This document shows positions 45,423 through 57,240 of a DNA stretch of 64,000 bases, piece by piece (within the stretch, counting starts at the first letter, position 1; each line of letters begins with the position of its first letter). The notes under the pieces were generated by a model. That model saw nothing but the letters and a program-made list of their open reading frames with translations. It ran no database searches and was not told the origin of the DNA. The position numbers were made by a program, and so were the translations under genes. Origin of the DNA: Isoetes taiwanensis (taxonomy: Eukaryota > Streptophyta > Lycopodiopsida > Isoetales > Isoetaceae); assembly GCA_021234155.1 (NCBI GenBank), contig JAJEKV010000083.1, positions 1,260,213 to 1,324,212 of the forward strand. Direction: 5' to 3'.

Positions 45423-45600
45423 GGCCCACAACAATGTCAAATTGAAGCCCAACCTCATTAATTTGTTGATGGACACGTCTATCTTGATGTATGGCACCTA
45501 GATTTGTACATTTTTCAAGATCTTGGAAGAAAGTAAAATTTTTAGGATCTTTGTTGGTGTTCATGTAAGATCAATACCTTATTTGACCATTCCAACGACT
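45423..45600 (-). pseudogene. PPR protein fragment
   Basis: Minus strand: KDPKNFTFFQDLEKCTNLGA, then IHQDRRVHQQINEVGLQFDI, VVGLS, and TGA. FTFFQxLxxCxxLGAxxxGRRVHxQIxExGLxxDIVVG is a PLS-type PPR signature. A stop and frameshift flank it. Its damaged repeat is at 60950-61110. Confidence 0.7.
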
Positions 45601-46047
45601 GTTACATTTCATTTCTTAAGGTGATAGCATGGCAATTTGCTTAAAACTTACATGCATTATTCGTACAATTCATGTCCCTCTCATATCTCTATGCAACATT
45701 ACATATATGCATACATCCTTGTAAGAGACACCAAAATTGCTAAGAGTTGCAATAGGAATCGGGTCTTACATACGGAGGATGTAGCTAATGTATAGTCTAT
45801 AGGGCATGTGCATGCAGGGGTTAACGAAAAAGGTCCTTATATGGTTAAAATACTAAAAATATCCCTTAATAGGAAAATTTTAGAAACTCTAGGTACACTC
45901 CCTACTATATATGTACACTGGTTCTATAAATTCCTCAAATCCCCTACTATATTTGTACAATAAATTATCTAAATTCAGCCATACCCTACCATATTTCTAT
46001 AATCGGTTTCATAAATTTAGGCAGTCCTTATTCTACACACCTTTAAG

Positions 46048-46800
46048 GTGCCGCTACAAACCTATCCACAAATGCTCTTGATCAATTGTATAGGGGTTTT
46101 GTATATAGTTGACTATTTGATTGACCCGAGGTTGAGTTTAGGATTTAATCCGCATTTAACTTGGGGAGAAGGGACAATCGTAACTATTAGCTTATCAAGT
46201 GAACCATTAGCTTATTTATTGCCATGTAAATTGGTGGTTCTTGAACCTAAAAGGAAAGTTAATACATGGTCCTACACATGTTGGAACAACCTATAGACAT
46301 TTCAAGAGCTGCATTCACGGTTATGTTAAAAGACACACATAATGGCCCTTTTCTTGGGGTAGTTACGGTGACGCTTGACACTAAGGTTTGTAATGCATTT
46401 TATTCCTATAGGAATTTTTTAAGTCCTTATATAGAGGTGCATGGAGCTACAAATCTTGGATCTAAAGTACCCAAGATGGTCTTTAAAATAATACAAAGGA
46501 TTGGAATTTTAAAACCATATAATGGGATGAACGTGAGCCAAGTTTGCCACATTGATCCTTTGCAGTTTCTTCTAAGTCATAAGGGCTAGACGAATTGTTT
46601 AAGCTATTTTGTATGAGCAACAATGGCTAAAAATATCACCAATCTGAGGTTTTATTCCAGCAAAGCCTGCTATATTTTGTTCCATCGTTGTTCCGATGGG
46701 CAGAACCTTGATAACATTTACTAAGAGTACCATGCTTCAGGGACCATTCTATTTAAACTGTGGTAACGGAAAATTTCTCTGCGTATCTATGTTGCACTCG
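46048..46800 (+). pseudogene. Unidentified coding-looking region
   Basis: Two overlapping frames: RLSLGFNPHLTWGEGTIVTI, SEPLAYLLPCKLVVLEPKRK (46130-46260), then PIDISRAAFTVMLKDTHNGP to SQVCHIDPLQFLLSHKG (46291-46589). A later block, AKPAIFCSIVVPMGRTLITF and TKSTMLQGPFYLNCGNGKFL (46659-46785), follows. Residue use and length look like real protein with intron-like gaps. I do not recognise the family. The damaged copy is at about 61600-62340. Confidence 0.35.
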
Positions 46801-46989
46801 ATCTTTTCGTTTCAGAGTCTGAAATGTTGATTTTGTTGCAGTGAATAAAAAGCGTGGTTGCAGCTATGCTAAGGCTTCCTATTCTGCTGCTGCTGGGTGT
46901 TCTCAAATACAAATGATTGCGTAAATGTCTGCATGGGATACTCTTGCATGTCCTTGTGGGTATGGCTACTCTTGAAATCATCCACGTCA

Positions 46990-48136
46990 CCATATGATTG
47001 TGCAACCATTGTGTCTAGTCAACGTTGAAGTCAATATGCAAGTCAATGTCATGTGGCACTTTAGATTGAAATGACCACCCATCACTACTGCTACATTCAA
47101 ACCAACACATGTATGTTTACCATGATGCCATATTACCTGAATCGCTACCCTCGGATAAGAAGAAGAACTAGAGGGAATTGAACCCTCTGTACAAAAGCGT
47201 TTCCACAATACTTTGTGCGAAGATAATGTAGGGCACAACTAGGACAAGTCGGGACAAACAATATGCCCAAGGCAACAATAGCGCGATTTCATTAGAGGCG
47301 GTTTGGGGTCCGAAAATGGCCTCCTATCAGCCATTCCACGTCATATTTCCTCCCCCTTTTCCCATGCCACCTAGGATACCAAACTCTCATAATTCTGATT
47401 TGCTTGGAATATTCTTTGGAATAAGGGGATTGCACATTCATGGCGCCATATGTATTTAATTACATTGGTTGTCGAGGCGGTGATGCAACACGTGGCGCTT
47501 CTAAAATGCCACTTGCATTATAGCATCTGCAAGAACTCATGGCGGTGTGTCTCTTGGCTAAGCGTGCGCGTCACCGCCTTCTACATTTCAAAAGTTGAAT
47601 GTGTAGGTTGAAGCTTTATGTCGATCGGACTTTCATTTTAAGGGCCATTGCTTTTAACCGATCTTCACTTCATCCTAATACGGGGCTTCCCCTACAATTC
47701 CAAATTTGAATTTGTAATGTATAAGCATGGATTGTAGAATGAACTTGATTTCCCATATGTGCAAATTTAACGAGGATGCAAATGCGGACGTTGACTCTAC
47801 GAAGCCAATTGTGGGGCATAAATACCACCTGATTTCGCTGGCCAGAATGCGATCTATGATATATGGAAGTTGCTTGTTGTCAAATTAAGCTTAAACACAA
47901 GTAGAGTCCTGACGCCGTGGTTTTCTCGAAGGAGGGTTTAGGTGTTTTTTAAATCCCAATTATGGGCATAGTGTGTCTGTCTTGGTATTAAATAGTATGT
48001 TAAATTCCAGATATATTGATGATTCATTTTACATTGGCTCAAATCATATATAAGGTTTAGAATAAGATTTAAAAAGGAAGATATTGGCTATTTAGGAATA
48101 AGGTTAAAAAGGAAGATATTAGCAATACGTAATACG
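46990..48136. other. No gene supported
   Basis: A minus-strand frame at 47238-46987 has no known motif. Near 48060-48136 a short unit (AGGTTAAAAAGGAAGATATT) repeats; the same repeat at 63600-63690 has one more unit, consistent with a contig ending inside it. Confidence 0.4.
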
Positions 48137-48143
48137 NNNNNNN
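48137..48143. other. Assembly gap of 7 N
   Basis: NNNNNNN. It separates two copies of the same 16-kb sequence. Confidence 1.
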
Positions 48144-49335
48144 ATCTTGATTTTGGCATTTGGGCTCATGGTTAAACATTTGATGTTCTGGGATGGGAGA
48201 TTTCCCAAGCAGGACACTTTCGATCTTCCTAAACATTCTTGATCAAGGCATCAATCTTGGTCGGGGATACAGCAACACACGTGAGAAAATTAGGGAGTTC
48301 ACAGGGTATTGGCAGCAATAGGTGTGACTTAATGGCTTATTGCTCAGTACGGAGGAAGATCTATTTCAAATGCCTTTTTGATAACCTCCATGACTCTGGG
48401 TATTAGCTAACCCACAAAAGAGTTCCTCAAAATTCACTACATATTCAAGGATCTCAAGAAAAAGTCCACACTTCAAGATGTCTTTCCTTGCCTAGTGTTT
48501 TTCACTTTGAAAGTCTCAGCATTGTTCCGTGCACAATTTGAGTTGACAACAATGGGTCCATCCACAACTAGCATTATGCACAATTTGGAGTTGATAACAA
48601 TCGTTGTTTGGAACTTAGAAGTATAACAACATGAATTTAGATTGGCATGATATTTAACAATTTCCTAGCCTATGAGGATGATTGCTAAGCAAACATTGAA
48701 TTATCAAATGTTAGACGTTAATGGTGGGTTCAGCCCTACAAGTTTCGTTGGTAAAATGTTGGGCGACCATGAGATGATTGCTAAGCAGACGTGATTATCA
48801 GGTATTAGATGCTACTATATTTGGAGTTCAACCTGAGTTTGGTAGTGAGAATGTTCAATGGTGGCCTTGGTGGGCTGTAGATAAATTTTTGGCATTGACT
48901 AAAATAAGTGAGAATAGCAACAACTACAGTATGATGCATGGCCGATGAATATGGAGATGGTCGGCATAATAGTCATAATCGTCGGCTTATAAAATCAGCA
49001 GGATGTTTGAGTCCAGGTGGCCGGTGGATGAAGTGGGTTATTAGGCCAGTTTTTAGTCAACAAAATCGTCGAGGAATTGATTCGTCCAGGCTACTCGTCC
49101 TTATTAGTTAGATTGTTGGACAACTGATTGGTCAGAGCTTTAAGCATTGATCTAAGCGTCGAGTAATTAAATCCATTCATATTCATCTTCCATTTATTAG
49201 TCGATTCTTAAATCCAGTTCAAACATCTGATTCAAAATTAATCGGATCAAAATCATATTAATGATCAAATATGCATTTGACAAATTTGTTTTGACCCGTT
49301 GATTTTTGGCGTTTAGTAGTCATTCTCTTGTAGTG

Positions 49336-49960
49336 GCCGGAGGATCTTAGATACCTCGCTAAAGTGGGGCATGCTTGTGACTCATGCAGTGCAACAGGTG
49401 ACGGGGCGACAACAACCAGCGGGAGGGCTTGCCAGCGGAATCAGGACCAATAGCGACAAACCCAGCCAAAATCGGGCGGGGATACCGGCACGCTCCAGGC
49501 AGACGAGAGACAGCCACGGTTAGTAGCGGAGTCCATGGCATAAGTGGGAGGTGCATACAGGCTCAGGGTGTTGGGAGTATTGGGAGGCAGAAAAGCTGCA
49601 GACTGAGGAGTGATGCACCCGGCCTCGCCGATAACGGGGCAAGACCTTGCCCAGAGCCGATCACGGACCCGGAGATCACGGGCGCCATGGTGCATCGGTA
49701 TGGGCTGCCTTTGCTGTATACAGAGTCGAATGCAGAGAGACCTGGAGGTAGCACAACGGCCCAGGCTCTTTTCCGACATCGATGATCCGGAAATAGCCCA
49801 ACAATTCAAAACTGACTTTGATTCTAGACTTTTGCCATACTCGCATTAACTGCCAGTAGCCCTTTTTGGGGTGCCAATCTTTGTGCCCTCCATGCCAAAG
49901 GTCACTCTATCATGGCGAGGATTTTGGCTCTTGCTCGGAAGGATTCGAGGACACAATAAC
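49336..49960 (+). pseudogene. Damaged copy of the helical/H3-like remnant
   Basis: Matches 32674-33372: short recognisable stretches (CAGGACCAATAG, GATCCGGAAATAGCCCAACAATTC, CTTTTTGGGGTGCCAATC). No continuous frame remains. Confidence 0.75.
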
Positions 49961-50479
49961 TAACTTGCTCTCGAAAGCATCCTTTTATACCAATTTTGTA
50001 TATAAATATAAGGAAAATTTTTACTACAAACTCTTTGAAACAAAATTCGTCGATTATTTAATTATTATTATTCTCTTGTGATACTGACATAAAGTTAAAG
50101 TTAGGTTTCATTCACCTCTCTTGCTTCCCTTGTTTCTTCCTCCTCCTCCACGACTTGCAGTTGCAATTTTTTGGATCGAATTTAAAATAACCTTCCCTTG
50201 CCATTTAAGATGTTCGGCATTATAACTTGGATATGTTCTTGATTTCAATATGCATATTTAGGGTGTAAAACTTAAGAATGTGATTACCGTTTTCTTTGTT
50301 TGCAAACTTATATAACATATCAAAACTAAGAGACTATAAGAATCGTATTGAACACCACATTACAAAAGTGAAAATGAAGCTTCTAAGCATTTCATGGAAT
50401 GTATATATTTGATATATTAAGTAGCAACAGACTTCCTATCAAACTACATATATAGTGCACTTTGATTTGCGAGTTCGGT

Positions 50480-51350
50480 GTCGGTGCATGCATGAGGTAT
50501 CGAAATATTGAGATAAGGAATGAGAATGATTTTCGTCCGCGAGGCCAATGGCCTATGGACCCTGAGGCGCGACAAACTTATTATTGTCGGGTTAAAACCC
50601 CGCTGAGAAGGTTTTCGAGGAAAAACAAGGTATCAAAGCTATTACAAGTATACATCAAGTATATATACATGTCAAGTGTGTCCAGGGGACATAGTGATCT
50701 CGCATGTCCATAACCTCTGAGGTATGATCGGCACGTCTGGTCTTGTGCTCAATGTCATGCGCGGTGGCGAGGGCCTGACCCTGGCACTTTCGGCATAGCG
50801 TCCGGGTGATCATATCTTTGAGCAACTTTGAAGGGTATGGAGATTCATCCTCAATGACTCCCATTTAGCGGCATTAGCCAATTTGTCTGGCGTGGCTCAC
50901 CAATCCACTCGCGTCTCCATTCCGAAGATGATGTGTGCGAATGGGCAATGGTGCGCCTTTTCCTTCAGGCGGTGGGTGCGAGGGCCTGGATTCAAGTAAT
51001 AAGTTTTAGGCGATAGGTGTGTGTTTGAGGGCATTGGCATCCCAAAGGCTTTGAGGGAAGCAAGCGTCAGGGTGTCAACCCACTTACCTCAAGCTGGCGA
51101 TGCCTCATTTTATGTATGCATGCTCACATCTAGCCAGCAGTTGAGCTCTCTCTTTCCTCAGGCCTTGGCTGCGGCCCCTGCCACCTTGACCCATAAAGCT
51201 GGGAGACAGGCATGCGTGGCTAAGCCGGCCACACCTGAGGCGGGCTGGTAGCAGGCGATCAGGGGCGCCACCTCTGAGGCAGGAGTCCGCCTCCTGCGTG
51301 GGATCCAGTGGGATGGACTTCCAGTGCTCGTGCCCAGGCTTTGAGAACAC
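50480..51350 (-). mobile_element. Damaged copy of the LINE 3' fragment
   Basis: Counterpart of 33930-34905; the tail words TTATTATTGTCGGG and GAGGAAAAAC are present. Confidence 0.7.
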
Positions 51351-54300
51351 TTTTTATATTTTCTAGTTAATATTTTATTGAGGAGGGCCCACAACCACAT
51401 GACTCCTTGCTCAATCGGTCATCTAAACTCCTTGACAAAGGAATGAGCAAGTTTTCCTTCTTAGCGTTGTGTGGCCTCTTTCTGAATAATAACTTCTTAT
51501 GACCTTTTCCGTTAGAGTTTGATGTTCTTGGGGAGGCCTTATCTACAATTACGGGAAAATGTTCGCGGGGACCAGATATCTGTTTTGACTCATGACGAAA
51601 TCATTGGAGATGGATTCATTGAAATGTCCATCTCTCTTTTTGGGCGGTGGTTGGATGGTGGCAGATCCACGCGGCCGGTGGTGCTGATCCGGTGAAACCG
51701 GTTGGTTTCTAACTGTCTATTGGTGAATAGTATGGTTACAAGAGATGGAAGGTTAATCATGGCGGAATGTTAAATGGGCCCGTTTGGTGGGAATTAACAA
51801 TCGATCGTTTGGATGTGAGCACGTTGCTTTTTGTTACTGATTTTATCGTTGTTACTTTTGTCCATTGCATTGCTTGTTAATTAACTCATATTTAATTGCC
51901 CAGAGCAGGCATTGTCAGTTCAAAATAATAGGAAGTTTAAGGAGGCTTGGTTGAGGGCAAGGCTATCACTACTTGAAATGCTTCGAGTCCTGCACCGAGA
52001 TTTGGAAAATCGGGGCTAGAGTAAGCGTGAACGGCATTGAAGTCTCAGCCTTCAAATTCTTTCACCATTAAGTCAGGAGCATCTTTTGCACCATTCCCAA
52101 ATATATACAAATCCATTCTTCCCGCGGAGTAAGTCAGGCCTTGATAATTTCTTGTACATATTGTGTTTTACGATGTACATATTGTGAGAAATGCTACGTT
52201 ACAATGTATATATATACCAAGACATAATGCATGGCTGAAGAAGAATACTAAACATGCAAGTAGAGCCAACAAAAGAAACGGTCCTTGGGCTACAGCACAT
52301 AGCCACATAAAATAAAAACAATTTGTCGATCTGTTGCATATAACATGGGTAAAATGTTGTCGGATTTGAGAATTCTATTAGGTTTAATTGAACTTTATTG
52401 TCCATAACATCTGAGCAGGGGCTATTGGACCAAACAAAAAAAAAAAAAAAAAGTAAGAACACAACGGGCCCTATTGTTGTATCGGATAAGTGCAAAATCT
52501 TTGCGCGCATTACGAAGGGTGTGACATCCATCTTCGAATTGCTCCCCATTTAACAGCATTGGCAGATCATGTTTTCTAGCTCTTCACAGACCCCATCGGC
52601 CAGGTGTGCACCGTTCGACGGACACAATCATCATGTGCTTCTTCATGGGTAAGCGTGTAAACAAGTACCGCTATGTGGATCTCTTGGCAAGCATGGATTG
52701 ATCTGGATTCGATTCTCCTTCCAGCAAGCCCCAGCTAGGAGGAAGATCCATACTAGGTTACATGCTTATGTCGATGTCATTTTTTTTTGTCCATTTTGGA
52801 GCATTGTGGCGGATCAGGTGCCGAGTGGAGCATGGACTGGCTGGACAGCAGGAGCTGCAGATGCACGCAGTAGGGGATGGATGGGCGGCGGGTCTGGTTT
52901 GCAGATTGGGGTGCGATTCCGCTCAGCGGGAATAAGGGGTTATGGTTGGGTTTACGATAGGGGTCAAGAAGGTATCTGCTCATTCCCTCTTGGTCGATTT
53001 CTAGAGAAAGCCGTTACGCCTTTTCCAGGCTTCTTCTTGTTTAATATCATTGCATTGTCCTAGAGACACTTACTCTTGGTGTATCATGTTTAGCATGAGG
53101 TTTCCTAGCTTTCGAGAAAAATCTACAGGAAACTGATTATCGGATAGCTTCACACTTCTTGTCTTTATATTCCCTTTGATATTACAGGTGAAGGCCAGTT
53201 GGGTGGAGCTTTTGGGCCTAAAGGCACAGTTTTGAGAATCTTTAATGTTTTAGCTAGTGTTGGTTTTGCTAGATGTTTGTCTTTGATTCTTTGGCTAACC
53301 TTTGGTTAATGCTGACTTCCACGATTTCTTTTGGTCACTAGCCATAGCAGGTGAAGGCGTATAGCCTTTTCATTTGATGGTTATGCGATCATGTCCGGCA
53401 AGATTAAGAAGAGGTGTTTAACCTTTGTTGGAAAGATTACCAGAGCAGAAACCACTTATGAGGGCTTTTAATGCCGTGTGAAAACAACATAAGTAAAAGA
53501 CAAAACACATTTGTTGAATGAAGAATAGAATGAGCGAGAACATACTTGTACTTGGATCTCTCGCTTAATTTGCAAATGGAATTATCAAGCAGTACAACTA
53601 AAATAAGATGTATCTGATATAATAATTACCTCTGTTATTAAGTGCGATTGTTTTCACCCTCAAATGCATAGAACAGTGAATGTCTGCAACCAGGCCCATC
53701 CAAGATGCCACTTCAAGCATGAAGAATAACATATATGATGCCTGGGAGATGGGCTGTAAGTGAGTGCGCTGATGGGCGAGACTTGGCAAAGTAGTAATAT
53801 TAATTTGGATGCACGTCTAGCTGGCCGCAGTTAGGAATATTATAAGTCTCAATTTTCTCAACCCGATTGCTTTTATTTTTGGGTAATATTGTGGTCTACT
53901 GGATGACTGATTCATGGTCGATGTTGTGCTTTGCAGGCTTTTCCGTATGGACTTGACCCCCTTCCATCTTATGTACTCCCTTTAATTCTGGGTTCAGGCA
54001 TGTTGTTGTCCCAATCTCGGCCCTATACCAAGTATCAAGCACTACAAGGCAGGGCATTTATACAAACGATTTAAAACTGTTGTCCTAAACTCACTCAGGG
54101 ACTTTTGTGATAATGAGCCGCTTTCCGGAAATAATAATCTACGGTTTGATGGACCAGTACTTCAACTCTAAACTATTACCTAGAATTTATGAAGTAGGGG
54201 CAAGATTTTTACAATAAATCAATATACCTATTTACATTTTTAGTAGCTAAACAAAACCTAACAAAATCTCTAGATTGGAAGATTTAGTCTATGTCTGGTT

Positions 54301-54664
54301 TGCTTTGCCTCTTGAGCCATCTATAAGCTAACAAATACATCATGGATGCCAATCGCGATCACAAACCCAATATATGACAATGAAGAAGCTTTAAAAAAAT
54401 GGAAAAATTATCCGCTTATCCAATTTGCTACCACGTTAGAAAACGTTGATCACGGCAAAGCGTGTCAAATTTGAGCATACAAGTGGAGGAAACAAGGAGA
54501 TGGCTGATGAAGATGAAAGGAAGAAATGGAGTAATATATGCGAGAGAAACCTAACTACCAAGAGGGAGTCTAACTAACTAAGGGTAGCAAAGTGGTTTCG
54601 GGAATTACGTTATCTTCTATGTCATTGATAGAAATAATTCAATTCTATGTGTCTATCGGCTGAA

Positions 54665-56870
54665 GTGGCAGGGGCTTATGTCTCCTGCAACAAAATTTGT
54701 TATGGGACAATAAGTGGTTCACTCCGAGTGCCCACAGCTAAGGCCATGCACTTTTTGTTCTGCAGTCGCTCAAGTAGCAAGGGACTTAGAGTTTACAACT
54801 TCCGTTACAAAGAGCGGGCTCTACCAATCTGAGCGGATGTGCTGATGCTAATCCTTATGAATTACGCTACGTAGTTATTGTTACGCATTGCATAGAAGTG
54901 CTTTCAGGCTAACTGCTACCGCAATCTTATGGGCGTCGGCATAGTGTGGAAACTCCTCCAGGATACTTTGCCCAGGTGGGTGTCACCTCCGCTTGTTGCC
55001 CTCGATGGAGGTGAATGAAGGGCCTTGGATGGTCTTGAGGATGAGATTAGGACCACCTTGGTCTTAGCCAGGATTGGCGTTCATGTCGCTGGCAGGCGAG
55101 GAATGTATCCGGAGTATCTAAGTGAGGCGCATATCCTGCGGGTGTGAGCTAAGAGGTCAACTTGTCGTGCATAGATGAGTTGTCACGATGACCTGATGCA
55201 AAGTTGGGTCATACCCCATTGTCCATGAGCCGGTGTTCCATGGTCAATGTCTGAGACAAACAATGTTGGGAAGAGGACATCCACAAGCCCCGGACTGTCT
55301 TGCTGGTGGGTGATTAAATCAAATAAGCATCGGCTTTTATTACCGGCTCGGCTGGCCTCTTGCATTTGCATATCAGGGAACCTCTGGTTATGATCTTTCC
55401 CTTTCTAGGGGCAGTTGTCAAAGCCTTAAGTCAGCAAAGCAACTGTCAGTCCACATGGAAGCGGTTTGGCTATCCTCAACCAAAGTCCTCAGTAGATATG
55501 ATCAATGGTTTGAATCAAATTAGAACCCTTTGTGGCGAGCTACTTTTCCATACAGTCCGGCTGTTGCTCAATAATGCCCATTCGCGGTTTGGCAAAGTGA
55601 CCGATTGTTAATTGGTTGAATTTGTGTGGATCTCTGCGCCTGTAAATGGGGACAGCTACCTTGTGGTCAGCTGGCGGGAATCCTTCCTCTGTTGAACATA
55701 GTGGTTGGGGTGGTACCATAGGCTCAAACCAGTGGCTACTGCATACCATCCGGTCCGTTGCTTTCCAAGTGGCCAAGCGCAGACCACAGGTACCATCATC
55801 CTCACTGATTTCTAATGTCGGACCGATGTGGAGGTATAGTGCTCGTGTCCCTTGAGGATCATAGAGTTGCTGGGGTATTGTTCCTTTGCTCATTAGTGAT
55901 GTTCAAGTATCTTGGTGGCTTCGAGAACCGTAAGATTCTAGGATGGCTTTTCAACATGGAAAACATTTCCTTTGTGGCGTGCAATGTCTTGAGATTTTCT
56001 TTGCCTTCAAAGCACGATCACGCTGTGGTGGCATGTGGGCGCGTGCGAGGATGCATGATCGGCGGCGGCATTTTGTATTCCTTACACTCGACATCAAACC
56101 ACTTGGGTCACGGAATGTTGCGATCCACAATGATACCTCTCGGGCATGTGCTATCCCAAAACATCTTTGCTTAGTGCCAAGGAGCTGTGATCTGGCAGGA
56201 TTTCTTTGCTCTAAGCTGGGGGAACTGCAAAATTCTGAAAGTCATCTATGAGCATATGACATAATCCAGCACACTCATAATCAATGCAGGTATACAAGGA
56301 GCACCATAGATGGGAGTTCCTAGCAGCTGCCAAATAATAAGCTGCGGTGGAGTGCAGGTGAGTCTGTCTCCTCATCCTCTTTTATGCTGTACCTACCCGA
56401 GAAGTGACCAAGTGTGCATCTGCTCGGCGACTAATAGATGGTCACCACACTGGATCCTCCACCTGATTCTCTTGTCGCGGTGCAGGAGGCCAACTGTGCG
56501 GGGCCCATTACAGGTGCCAAGTCAAAGACACCACATAGTAGAGCAAGCTGCGCCGTGAGCGACTATCATCGATGTTAGAGTGGCCAAACGCGCCTCACAT
56601 GAGCGCGGTGCACATCAGGCCAAGGATGAAGCGCCCACGATGGGGCGTTGATCTGGGGAGTCGTGCCTAAAATAGCGAACTCCCACAACGAGAAGGGCAT
56701 GTCGCATGCAGCCACATGCAAGACGTACATGCTGCACCCGATCTGGAATGGCGATCCAGGTGTCTGGATGCCGATGGGATCAGAATGGGGCTGCATGAAA
56801 CAAGCTTGAGCAGCCAGGCCGCAAGGACTTTCTTAACAAAGGATGCCGAGGACTGATGAGTCACTGGATG
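54665..56870 (-). pseudogene. Damaged copy of the LINE endonuclease/RT part
   Basis: Counterpart of 38729-41120. Short words such as GGTGTCACCTCCGCTTGTTG and GGTCCGTTGCTTTCCAA keep the order; no frame survives. Confidence 0.75.
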
Positions 56871-56879
56871 AAGATAAGA

Positions 56880-57240
56880 CCTACAACGAAAACTGTTTTG
56901 CGTCAAATCGTCGGAAACCCTTTACGAGGAATAGGCAATTGCTTTGGACTCATATAAGGTGGCGCGCCATTGCAGCCGTGATAGGTGATTTTGCGTCACG
57001 ATTTTCGTCACGGCAAAATCTGGATTTTCTGATCGGTGTTTTGGTGGTGAATATTCGTGCCAGCATCTCGTCAGCGAGTCGTCGGGTTTTAGTGGAAGAT
57101 TTGCACATCTTTGTCGGGTTTGTGTGTCACAATATTCGTCGGATGTATAGTGCTTTAGCCATTTCTGGCCGTTGGTATTCTCATTTTCTATTTTGCATTT
57201 CTTGGATGATTTCTTTATAATGCTGATGTTGCTTTAACTG
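56880..57240 (+). mobile_element. Damaged copy of the third CACTA left end
   Basis: Counterpart of 41130-41500; the start is reduced to ACCTACAACGAAAACTG. The subterminal CGTCG motifs are thinned. Confidence 0.65.

Larger units (their letters stand above)
31411..48136 (+). repeat. Duplicated block, cleaner copy
   Basis: The whole segment recurs in the same order and orientation at 48144-63696 after a 7-N gap. Anchor pairs: 32670 and 49335, 34141 and 50667, 36435 and 52516, 38761 and 54682, 46270 and 61802, 48060 and 63600. The offset shrinks from 16733 to 15540. Confidence 0.95.

Noticed and set aside
47165-47190. B-box-like AGGGTTCAATTCCCT on the minus strand
   Set aside because: No A box at the right distance and no cloverleaf; not a tRNA gene.
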